Shown here piece after piece: positions 1 to 9,798 of a stretch of DNA of 64,000 nucleotides. This stretch comes from Narthecium ossifragum (taxonomy: Eukaryota > Streptophyta > Magnoliopsida > Dioscoreales > Nartheciaceae). The notes beneath the pieces were generated by a model. It worked only from the letters and a program-made list of their open reading frames with translations, made no database searches and was not told where the DNA came from. The position numbers were made by a program, and so were the translations under genes. Within the stretch, counting starts at the first letter, position 1; each line of letters starts with the position of its first letter. The stretch lies in assembly GCA_963920575.1 (NCBI GenBank), contig OY986972.1, positions 23,670,672-23,734,671 on the forward strand. Reading direction: 5' to 3'.

Positions 1-2065
1 GAGTTGCAGTGTACCTATAATGGAGCAACACATGGCCAAGGCGTCAGTGACGATGAACGCCCTAAAGGCTGCCTTATTTATCGATACCGCCGTGCCTTGG
101 TCCTCGCCTTCGCCTTTGTACCCGCCGGGGATGGCAAAGGCAGCAGCAAAGGTGATAGTGGCAATGAGGGCGGCCACAACCGACAGGTTTTGTGCAAAGG
201 CCCTCATGTCCTTCACCTTCTCTGCTTTCGTTTTGTCATCCAATTCCTTCTCCCTCAGCATGAATTGCGTGAATTTTAGACCAATAAAACCGCTTAGTCT
301 CCAGTAAGGGGATGTGTCCCCAGAGACTTTTTCAAGCTGTATCTGCATCAATGATCAGACTTTAAGAATTAATTTGTTGAAACACAAGAAAGAGAGATAC
401 GAGAAACCAAAATTTTGATTCTAAAAATGATATATATATATATATAGCAACCATGTTAAATGTGACAACTTCATGCAAAAGTGTATCGTTCTTGATGGAT
501 CCTAGCAAAGCGGATTGGAATGTGTAACAATCTGACAGGGTTAATTTCGCGGTCTCATATTATGTTAACTCTAGTGATCACTCAACTTAAAAACTTGAGT
601 CAATTGTAAAGGACAAGTAATTCATAGTCATATAGTTTAGCAAGAGGCCAGCGAGTTAAATCTGCAAGAATTTAAGGAAAAATCACTTGTGAGGCACTAA
701 TGAATAGTTGCCTACTTACCTTTTGGGTTATGTAACGAAGTCTTTTAATCTCATCAGCGGTGAGACCCTCATTGTTCGTGATTCTTGCATCCACTCCCTC
801 AGCATGAAGTATCATATGCTTGATCACATCATGGCAATGGATGACAGCTAGATGCAGAGGCGTGTTTCCATCCTTATCTTGCTCATTTCGCAACTCAAAG
901 AGCTCATCTTTATTGTCGAGGATATAAGCTGCAACTTTAACTCGTCCTGCTAGGACAGCGAGATGGAGCGAATTCCTATTCCTCTTTGTCCACTTCAACC
1001 CAGATTCAGGGTACAGTTGGAGGAGACACTTGAACGCTTCGAGATTGGCCATGCTGGCTGCGAGGTGGACAGGCGAGTAGCCATCTTTGTTCAACACATA
1101 TGCGCTTGAGGAATCAACATGTGCTAGTATCTGCAGGATTTCAAGGTTCTCTATGCAGACTGCATAGTGAAGAGCAGTGTTGCCTAATTCATCCTGTATA
1201 TTTAGTTCCTTTGGTAGGTGTTCTAATATTTCTCTAAGAATTCCTGGAATAAAACAAATACATGCATGTTTATTGTTAAAACACAATTTATGGTATCAAA
1301 TTCAGTATTGTTTGAAGTTTTTGAAATAATTGGTGATTAATATGAAGAGGAATGTGGCAGTAGGAGAATACCTTATTTCTCAAACACATGTATATATATA
1401 TATATATATATATATTTCCATGGAGCCTTTTAACGTTTAACAATTTGGGTCGTCTAATCCAATAAAAACCTTCAGGTATCCATGCGGAGAAAGTAATAAT
1501 TACCGATATCATTTCGAAGGACAGCAGCGTGCAAAGCCGTCATCCCCTGAGGGCCATCGAACCCGCTCTGCATCTTACACAGTGGGCTTTCAAGTAAGGC
1601 TTGTATAACCTCAAGTGGCGCAACCTCAACAGCCATATACAGCAACGATTTACCGGACTCGTTCACAAGGAAGGACGATTTCGGAGGCGGCGGAGACGAG
1701 TTTGGAGGCGCTTCCTTCAGAGGCAGCGCTATCAACGGACCCATCTCAACATCACCTGATTTTCTGGGCACGAGAAATCTGACCCACTTGATGAACAAAG
1801 TGAACTTCTTCTTCTGAAGTGCAAAGTGGAAGGGGGTGTCGCCTTTCTCATTTGGCCGTGCGACGAGCTCCGGCCGGACCTCGGCAATCTCTGAGGCGAA
1901 GTCGTCGCGCTCATGCCTTAAGGCCAGGTGGAGGGCCGTCTCCTTCAATTGCGTCTCGCCATCGAGGAGGCCCTTGCCATCGAGGAGGCCCTTGTTCTCC
2001 TCTGCCAGCTCTCGAAGGCGTTTTACGTCGCCTTCCTTGGCAGCCTTATACAATCTAGGATCCAT
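1..2065 (-). CDS. Ankyrin-repeat/PGG-domain membrane protein, copy 1 (3' end outside window)
   Basis: Three exons read on the minus strand: 2065-1504, 1243-720 and 342 to beyond base 1. All have GT-AG borders and the joined frame is open for 476 codons. Exons 1 and 2 carry ankyrin repeats (words such as TALHLALRHE, GNTALHYAV, GYSPVHLAA, GNTPLHLAVIH). Exon 3 begins the PGG domain (PF13962), with the first membrane segments and the AIPGGY signature. The family (ACD6/ITN1-like) sits in plant membranes and acts in stress and defence signalling; a specific role here is inference. The start is set at 2065 because an upstream in-frame ATG at 2077 is absent in copy 2. Alignment with copy 2 suggests about 100 C-terminal residues are missing to the left. 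An 18-bp tandem duplication in exon 1 repeats six residues (KGLLDG) that copy 2 has once. No internal stop was seen, so the gene looks intact as far as visible. Confidence 0.85.
1389..1416. repeat. (TA)n microsatellite in intron 1 of ankyrin copy 1
   Basis: A run of alternating TA of about 27 bp lies in the intron between exons 1 and 2. Copy 2 has a shorter TA run at the matching place (about 15140-15154). Confidence 0.9.
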
Positions 2066-2077
2066 TGGCTGTGTCAT

Positions 2078-2960
2078 GCTTCCTAGCTATTGCTGCTTCT
2101 GCAATGGCATATAAATTACTTCACATGAGAGGCGATGAAGGAACACAGTGGAATTGCAGAGACCCGACGACACCTATACTACGTCAGGACTTTGACGTGA
2201 TCAAACTGTACTTTGCGGAGTTCTTTCGCTGGTTCCGAAAATATAGCACTAAGCATAGTCAGAGCTTATAGCATTAGGCATCTTGAATTCTGTTGCTGGT
2301 TAATCCGGGGTTATCTACTAATGTGATTGGTTGGAAGAGTTGACATCTTAATTATATACCAAGTAATCTAATACTAATGTGATTGGTTGGAAAAGTTGAC
2401 ATCTTAATTATAAACCAAGGAGTCTAAATCTCGTACCGTCCTCTTGCGGCCTTGCCAACTTGCTTCAATCGGTCTATTGGTCATTACAAAGGCTGTCGAT
2501 CCAGCTCTTAATTCCCAAACAGTTCATTTGTCTTACACTCATGACAAGTTTCAGATTTCTTTTCTTGAAGTAGCTTCGGGTCAATTATATATTCGTCCCT
2601 TAAAGCCACTTGTATTTATAAAATTATTCATAGAATATTATAATTAAAAAATATCCTTCGAATCTTGAGAATGTTCTCTCTCGTTGACATGATGGGCCAT
2701 GTAGTACATCTTGACATATTCTTATGGGAGTTGTGGGTTGCGGCCATGTGAGAGGATATATCCAAACATATTTTATTTGTTCCCGTCGAGAGTTAATTTT
2801 CGGTGAACATAATACGTATTTTTATATCTATTTCAATTTTCGGCGAACGTAAGCTGGCCTTGTTTTACCAATATGATTAGTTGGCAAGAGTTGACATCCT
2901 ATAAAGAAATCTATTTCCCGTACTGTCCCCTTGCGTCCTCGCCAACTTGCTTCAATCATC
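2078..2960. repeat. Upstream half of the tandem duplication, copy 1 (no gene)
   Basis: This stretch matches DNA upstream of ankyrin copy 2 in pieces: 15850-15980, 18206-18894 and 23765-23848. It keeps the uninterrupted order and so serves as the empty-site reference for the insertions in copy 2. It has a local 56-bp tandem duplication (2318-2373 and 2374-2429) that copy 2 has once near 18320-18373. No convincing coding region was found. Confidence 0.8.
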
Positions 2961-2999
2961 ATATCCAGCTATATGAGCTTCTGATAAAGCATGTCTGGC

Positions 3000-4309
3000 A
3001 CATTGCATTCTTCGATTTAACTCTTTAATATGTTATAATTATACCTTAATTAGGTTTAATTCTTGGATTAAATTCTGATTCCATTAGAAAAAAACCCAAT
3101 TGATCGGAATCATATTCCCACTCAACTTATGGAGTTTTATCTCAATTAGATAACTAGTCATATGATGATTGGACACTTTGGTTGCTATATATATAATGCC
3201 ATGATCCCTTTCTCTGCTCATGATTTTAAACCAAAAGGATTCACATCATCCTTAAGCATAAGAGTTGAAGAGTGAGATTAAGAGAAAGAAGACCAGTACG
3301 TCCAACCTACTGGCTTGAGTAGGCAGTGCATTGAAAACAATGGTGAACGGAGTCGTCGGATCACATATACGATGACGGTAGGTATGATTTATTTCAACGT
3401 AATGTTATCATTTTACATGAATATAGTAGAAAATCCTAAGGTATAATTTGCTAATAATTGGAATCATAGCGAGATTTATACCTATATTCATGTAAAAAAA
3501 AAATTCTTGAATTTTCTGATTGGGTTTTTAGATTTTCTGGAATTCATATAATGGTTTCTTCGGATGTATTAAGGATTTGTTTTTAATTTCGAAAATAATA
3601 GATTAATAGTTTTGGGGAGGCATGGTAGCCAACCCATAGGATCGATGGCTTCAGCCGATCAGTCCGCCTCAAATGGCGTCGAGGAAGCCGATCTCTGGCA
3701 ACCTCGACCTCTAACGGCGTCAGGGGCACCTGCAGCTGCTCCGGGGGTCACGGCATCGCCTCCGCGGCCTTCTTCAACCCATGCACCGCCGCAACGACTC
3801 GACAGCGACCTCCCAGTCGGGATCTCCGGCTTCGGGCATCACTGATGTCAATCATTGTCACTGGCTTTGACAGGATTAAGGTGGCGACGACGACATATTT
3901 AGCCCTAGGGCTTCATCTGATCAAAGGAAGGGGAAGAAGAAGATAGGGTGAGATATTGGGGTTCGGGATTTTGGATCCAAACATGTTAAAGTTTTACTGC
4001 TTATCGGGTTTAAGGCTTATTGGGTTTTCATCAGGTTTGTTAGTTTAAAACCCGATTTGTTAAGTGGATTTGAGTCTTTCGCAGAAACCACCCTGAGTTT
4101 TATGGTATTTAATGTTTTATGTCTTACTGCTTAAAGAATTTTCTGCTGTTGAGATTTCTGATCAATAGGATGCAAAACTAAAATTTGATGTTTATTTACT
4201 TGTATTGCATAAAGATGAGGAGTTCTCTTGCCCAAAGGTGTGATAACCCCTGATTTATGTCATTTGTAAGATGAACCACTTATAGTATAACTAAAATATG
4301 GATCACAAT
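3000..4309 (+). mobile_element. Copia-type retroelement leader/LTR remnant
   Basis: The part from about 3870 to 4309 aligns with 36345-37130, where the same sequence precedes a copia Gag fragment, so this is probably the untranslated leader of the same retroelement type. Compared with that copy it lacks about 370 bp (the equivalent of about 36620-36990). The stretch 3000-3600 is AT-rich and may be LTR; 3600-3850 is GC-rich with a short open frame I do not consider a gene. It is broken at 4310 by a minus-strand LTR. Confidence 0.5.
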
Positions 4310-4979
4310 TGTCACATCCCGACCCAGAAAACCCATCCGGGGCAGGACGTGACGGACCTAAACATATTCAATCATCTCTGACGCATTTATATAACAATTT
4401 TCACAACTAAATTGAACAATTCTATCAAAAGGGCGGCATAGTAATTTCTAATAAACTACTATATATAACAATTCAGATTAACATCAGAATAAACATGATT
4501 ATATAATTTATACAAACCTTTGAATTATACAATTTACTCATCGAATACAGATTCATAAACATCTAATCCTCGAAAAGGGAAATTATACATTTAATACATC
4601 TATCAAAAGTAATTTATAACAAAAGGAACTGCTGACGCTGCCAACACCTCAAGATCCTTGACTGCCTCCTGAAGTCACTACACCACCAAAGCCTGTCCAA
4701 CTGGTAATGTGAAAGAAGAGCTGACGTCTGCACCTACAAACACAGTCCGGGTAGGAGTGAGCGATAAGCTCAGTAGGGTTCTACTCTATGTCGCACAGAA
4801 AGTAAAGGGAACTACAAAGTCCCGGGGTTCCATATCATCTCTAGGGGAAACTCACGTTACGTCCACCGCCTACCCCAGGTTACGCGCTCTGTAACCTCCA
4901 ATGTTAACAGCCATCCCTCTCTCGACAACCAAGTGTTCCAGTGTTGAAACAACATGGTGTAGGACACAGAGTGGTACGT
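4310..4979 (-). mobile_element. Ty3/gypsy family-A LTR, minus strand, left part
   Basis: It begins TGTCACATCCCGACCC, the reverse complement of the family's LTR 3' end, and aligns with the minus-strand LTR at 34275-36333. It is interrupted at 4979 by a plus-strand LTR of the same family and resumes at 9387. The site in the relative at 34417-34421 is uninterrupted, which proves the order of events. Confidence 0.75.
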
Positions 4980-7900
4980 TGTGAGGACATGTCCCTCTAT
5001 TCCGGTGGCTCGTTATTGACCATAAGGGCAATTTGGTAAATTGCGCCTTTTCGGTTTGTTTCATATCCACGTGTGCACACACCGGCCTTGTTTTGGTGTA
5101 TGTGTTGAATAGAATGGTTAGGTGGACCCGGGATCTGAAGATCCCAGCTCGGGCGCGCTGAAGCCTGTTTTCGGGCGGCTGGCGGCCCGTGAGCGACCGA
5201 TCGCTCATTGGAACGATCGATCGCTATCGAGTCGGGAGTCGGTGGGTTTTCCTTCGAGAGGACGGCCGCCGTTGGCCGTCGCTCTCTCCTACCAGAAGGG
5301 GAGGACTTTCCCTCCCCTCCTCCCCCTTTTCCCCGGCCTTCCCGGCTTTCCCCTGCTTTTTCTTCCCCTTTTCTTCCTCTTCTCCTCCGGCTTCTTCTTC
5401 CTTCTTCTTTCTTTTTCCCGCGGCTCTGCTTCCCCTGTTTTTCCGGCGAGCTTCTTCTCCTTCGTTCTCCCTCCTCCGACCACCGTTTTGGGTGTTCCAA
5501 GGCTCATTGGAACCGTGGCGGCGTGAGGAAGATCCCTGGAGTGGTTTGAAGCTGGGTTAGTGACCGGTTTGCGGGGAATCAGCCGAGGAGTGCGTTTCCG
5601 ATAGGTTTTCTACCTACGAGTGTTATTTAATGGGTTTCTCTAGATCTAGCCGTTAGATCTTGCTGTTCTTGTGCTGTTGGATGTATCTTGCCTAGTATAA
5701 TTATTTTTCTAAGTTTTATAAACTTTGGTTGAGATTTTAGTAGGATTTATGAATGATTAATCTCGGATTTTCCGATTTCTGCTGTTCTTGAAGAACAGCC
5801 GGCTTGTGGTGAGTTTTTCGATCATTACAAGCATGTTCTTGGGTTGTGATGAACATAAGAGTCGTAGATCTGTGAATCGACTTTCAAACCCAACTGATTT
5901 CATAATTTTCTAATTTTCCTACGATTTGTTATGGATTTCGCACTAGAGGTCTGTGTTGCAGCAAGCAATGGTAAGTTAGTTTTGATTAGCAGTTTTGATT
6001 AGTGTTTTCCCGTTAATCTAACCGTTGGATGTTTATCGATTTTGAATATGTTGATCCCGTCATATTGTTCTACTGGAGTCTAAGTTGAATCTCAAATCCG
6101 ACGTCGTTTGGACGTCGGATCGATGGGGTCAACTAGCTCTAGGTAGAGAATGTTTTGGTGTTTTAAATATAATATTATATGTTCAGATTATAATATTATA
6201 TTTTACTGTTCATCAGCGGTTTTCGGGGTTGCTTCCCGTTGCAGGAGTCCGCGGTTGACGGTCGTGGTACCGTCGTAATGCCGGGACCCGCTGCGGATTG
6301 GCTGGCATCGATTGGTAGTATCGATGCAACGATCCGGTCAGCTTGATAGTCTGATGATTGAGGTCTGTCCACCCTGTGTCAGGGATTGTCGGAGGTGGTC
6401 CGCCCTTGAACAGTGGTTGTCGGAGGGACGCACTTGGTCATATACCCTGGGGGTATCAGTGGGATTTATGGGAATCACGTTAGCTCTGTTGCTTTGAGTG
6501 CTGAGAGATGGTTGTCATAACCACGGTTGTTCCGTAAAGTGTGGAGGTCCCACTTGGAGAGGGGTGTCCTACAGGTAGCGTCATGTCCACCCTGTGTCTG
6601 GGATTGTCGGAGGTAGTCCATCCTTGAACAGTGGCTGTCGGAGAGACATACTTTGGACAGGTACCCTTCGGGTTATTAACGGGATTTATGGTGTCGCGCC
6701 CCGACCCGCGTAGGCCCAACCGGGCCGGGCGACACGAACCGGAACTTAACCTACTGCGGAAATTTGGCGAGGTTTCCCTCTAATCGTAATGGTTACCCTA
6801 ATAAGCATAATCATCCTGTAATAAACAACAATTATAAAGCTCAACACACAAAGCTGGAATATAGTACAAATCCTCAAACAGGGAATGTTATACAAAATTG
6901 CTCCCGTAGGAGACTATCTAACCAAGGTGTACACGGACAGATCACAGCTCCTCAAGCTCCGCCAGACGCCGCCACGTCACCGAACACCTGCCCGGTAGGG
7001 GCAACCGAAGAAGAGCTAGCGCCAGCACCTGCAAAACGCAGCCCGGGTAGGTGTGAGCACTAAGCTCAGCATGGACACTACACTACGACACTCACAAAGG
7101 AAGGGAACACAACAGTGTCGTCCCCAACCAAAGCCTAGGTGTATCACAGGGGTCCCATAACCCCACCGGATACCCCTGAGAGCCCCAGTCGTGGTCTTCC
7201 AGCGAATTGGTCACACACTGGGTCACACTCAGTAAGACAGGAAACGGCACTGCCAACTCACGACAGGATCCTGGGCACTGTCGGCGGGTAGCACCGCTGG
7301 GTAGTCACACCTGCCACACAAGAGTTCTAGAAGGATTGGGTACCGGCTACACCACGACTTGGCTCAAGGCCGACACGACCTCTAAACATCAAGCACAACA
7401 ATATTCATGTCCAACTAACCCTATCATCGAAAAGACTGAATACTACAAATCGAGTCCTGGACCAAGCTACCCGCACGGTCCTAAGAGATAGATCCGGGCT
7501 ACCCGGAAGCCCCGGATCGGCAACGCCCTAACAGATGCAACTAATGCACAACACAATGCATGCTATGAACATGCGCAGAAAAGATACATGTAAGCATGCA
7601 GCAGGATGTGATGATATAAATACAAGGTCTGGGCACGGCACCCTGCCGGCCCGAGGTGGTGAACAGATAAATAAGGTCTAAGGACTGCTGCAGTGGTACC
7701 ACTACCAACCGCCAGCAGTCCACACAACACATGCACCGGGAAACAACCCCGCAAACAACAGTTCACAATGTGCAACAAGTAATGTGGCCCTCGGCGAACG
7801 CCGGCGTGAGAGGCTAGGGAAAGCAGTAGGGCCACCCGCCCGTTTATTCTAAACATCCCGGGAGTCATCACTCCCCCGGTTCACCACTGCCCCTATATAG

Positions 7901-8003
7901 GGCTAACATGCTTAATGTTATGTACAATGTATAAAACAATAAAGAAAACCAACATACAAAGCCCATTGGGCAAAACTAGTCAAAACCCTCTCTTCTACCA
8001 AAC

Positions 8004-8307
8004 GATCGATCATCCCCTAGGGTAGGATCGATCCTCTCAGCAACAGAGAGTAAAGCCTCACTGTCGAGACAAAAGGATCGATCCTTCCTCTCAGGAGGAT
8101 CGATCATTTTCGCGACAGAGAGCACCCTTCAGATCGCACCACGAGTGATCGATCCTTCCTCACAGGAGGATCGATCCTCTTCGCGACGAAGGACAGCCAT
8201 GCTCCCCAAGAACCAGGATCGATCCTCACCAAGCTCGTGATCGATCCTTCATCGGGCGGAGCATGACCAACCCAGAAGATCGATCCTTCCTCAAGGGAAG
8301 ATCGATC
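8004..8307. promoter_or_regulatory. Array of five GATCGATC-N14-GATCGATC dyads, cluster 2
   Basis: Octamer starts are 8004/8026, 8076/8098, 8147/8169, 8217/8239 and 8278/8300, every pair 22 bp apart. Pair-to-pair steps are 72, 71, 70 and 61 bp. Several 14-nt spacers extend the palindrome by a few base pairs, giving hairpins with 10-12 bp stems. On the element's own (minus) strand this cluster is downstream of the TATA box, so it would be transcribed. The function is unknown; regulatory is an inference from symmetry and spacing. Confidence 0.6.
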
Positions 8308-8650
8308 ATGATGGGTTCCGCGGCGTCCTTCCGGCGAAGAATACCGCCGGAAGAGACAACCAAAAACCATGAAACTCTGGGATCTGATAGATCAGGATCC
8401 CACGAGTCCAAAACCGGTTAAAACACAAGAAACCAACATGCTAATCACAAGATCTAAGCATTAAACCACAGATCAAACCGGAAAACTCAAAACCCCGAAG
8501 AGAGATGTCGGTAGGATCCCTACCGTAGCAAACGCAGCTTAGATCCAAGCAGCTAGGCCTTGGATCGTCCTCAACGCCTTCGAAAATCCCAAGATCCGAG
8601 CTCAAATCGCCGGGTTTCCAAAAGGATTTGAAGGAAGAAGGTTCGTCTGC

Positions 8651-8656
8651 TTTATA
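8651..8656 (-). promoter_or_regulatory. TATA box of the minus-strand LTR
   Basis: The minus strand reads GCCTATAAAGC. A related LTR has TATAAG in the corresponding place (35933-35928, minus strand). Confidence 0.5.
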
Positions 8657-8679
8657 GGCAAACGAACCGACCTATGAAG

Positions 8680-8777
8680 GATCGATCCTTACCCAAGGAA
8701 GGATCGATCACCTCATGACGATCTCACTTGACTTTCTGGCACAAGAGGATCGATCTCTTAGCTAGAGAGGATCGATC
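8680..8777. promoter_or_regulatory. Two GATCGATC-N14-GATCGATC dyads upstream of a TATA box, cluster 1
   Basis: Pairs start at 8680/8702 and 8748/8770, again exactly 22 bp apart. On the LTR's coding (minus) strand they lie about 25-120 bp before TATAAA at 8656-8651, the usual place for an upstream activating element in a U3 region. Confidence 0.6.
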
Positions 8778-9386
8778 CTTTGTGTGCTGAAAGCTAAACT
8801 TAGGCGAGAATTCAAGCCTAAGTCCGGATCTTTCGATCCCGGGTCCCACTAACCATCCTAAGCAAACATTACCACAAACAAGGTCAGTGTGTGTACAAGC
8901 GCGAGTGTGGAACTAGCCGACAATGTGCAATTTACCAAATTGCCCTTGCGGCCCACAGCGAGCCACAGGAGGGGAGGGACGGGTCCTCACATATGGGATC
9001 CTTGGCAGGCCTCAGTACTTGACACAGAGTTAGTACAATTGTTGTCGCCTTCCTTGTGTGTGTCGTAGAGTAGAACCCTGCTGATCTTTTGCTCATTCCT
9101 ACCTGGGTTGCGGTATTTGCAGGTGCAGGTACCGGCTCTTCTTCTGTGGCCCCCAGTTGTCCGTCCTGTGGCAGCGCGTCGGCATCAGGTCATGCTTGAG
9201 GGTCAATATGGCTTTTGCTGTGCATTTCTGGAGACTTCTGCTGATGTAACCTTTTGTTGTAACTCTGATGTATGTTCAATTTTGTTTAATGTAACTGTTT
9301 TCGCCAGTTTGATGTTAGTAGATGTAGGAACCCCCCCTTCGTGTCCCGGTCCGGATGGGTGTTCTGGGCCGGGACGCGACATACAT

Positions 9387-9798
9387 AACTTCCCCTAACA
9401 CAGATACAGAGACTAGATACCTGGGCGACCTCTGCACCTCAATCAGAATAATTATAGCCAGCTAGACACCAACCTCAAGAATACAAAATTTCAATCCAAT
9501 ACAATCACGCCCTAAACCTTACTACCCATCCTCGGTCCTATAGCTAGATCCGAGCTACCCGAGAGCCTTGGACCGGCGACCAACCTATCGCCCATGCCTA
9601 ATTTGAAATGCCTATAATGTATACATTGCATGAACCTACACAAGCATCTAACCTAGATGTCACTATATGCCACATCATCATATGAGTTCAACAAGTTAAG
9701 CTACAGTATTATAAAGAATCCAAACTGATTCTTAAACAACAGTCAGCATTGTCGTTATACAATAGCCTTCAATGCACCCCGGCACCCGACGGGCTAAG
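9387..9798 (-). mobile_element. Right part of the minus-strand family-A LTR begun at 4310
   Basis: It continues the alignment to the LTR at 34422 onward (shared words such as TAACTTCCCCTA and GGTCCTATRGCTAGATCCGAG). It is cut at 9799 by the next plus-strand LTR. Confidence 0.7.

Larger units (their letters stand above)
6692..8991 (-). mobile_element. Ty3/gypsy family-A solo LTR nested inside another LTR
   Basis: A 2300-bp LTR in reverse orientation: the left end is TGTCGCGCCCCGACCC and the right end is GGTCCTCACA. It is flanked by a perfect 5-bp duplication TATGG (6687-6691 and 8992-8996). Its minus strand aligns along its length with the plus-strand LTR at 9799-12308. It lacks coding sequence. 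It carries seven paired GATCGATC octamers and a TATA box on the minus strand at 8656-8651. Confidence 0.9.
4980..9381 (+). mobile_element. Ty3/gypsy family-A solo LTR, plus strand, split by a nested LTR
   Basis: The LTR starts TGTGAGGACATG and ends GGACGCGACA. It occupies 4980-6691 and 8997-9381 (about 2.1 kb) with a nested minus-strand LTR between. Flanking 5-bp duplications are TACGT (4975-4979) and TACAT (9382-9386), one CpG-type transition apart. No internal region or second LTR adjoins it, so it is a solo LTR. It contains a long polypyrimidine tract (about 5290-5480), a 23-nt hairpin (6097-6119), the palindrome CTGTTCTTGAAGAACAG (5782-5798) and twin TATAATATTATA palindromes (about 6165-6203). 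The open frames in the polypyrimidine tract are compositional artefacts. Confidence 0.85.

Noticed and set aside
3612..3845. Open frame of 77 residues
   Set aside because: Pro/Ala/Ser-rich, in retroelement leader sequence, no homologue recognised.
5100..5560. Long overlapping open frames on both strands (also at 9983-10633 and 25346-25841)
   Set aside because: They lie in the polypyrimidine tract of the LTR; the peptides are low-complexity Ser/Phe/Leu or Arg/Glu, and the same frames recur in each LTR copy.
8004..8307. Dam methylation or replication-origin reading of the GATC clusters
   Set aside because: GATC clusters serve that role in bacteria; here they are inside plant LTRs with fixed pair spacing.
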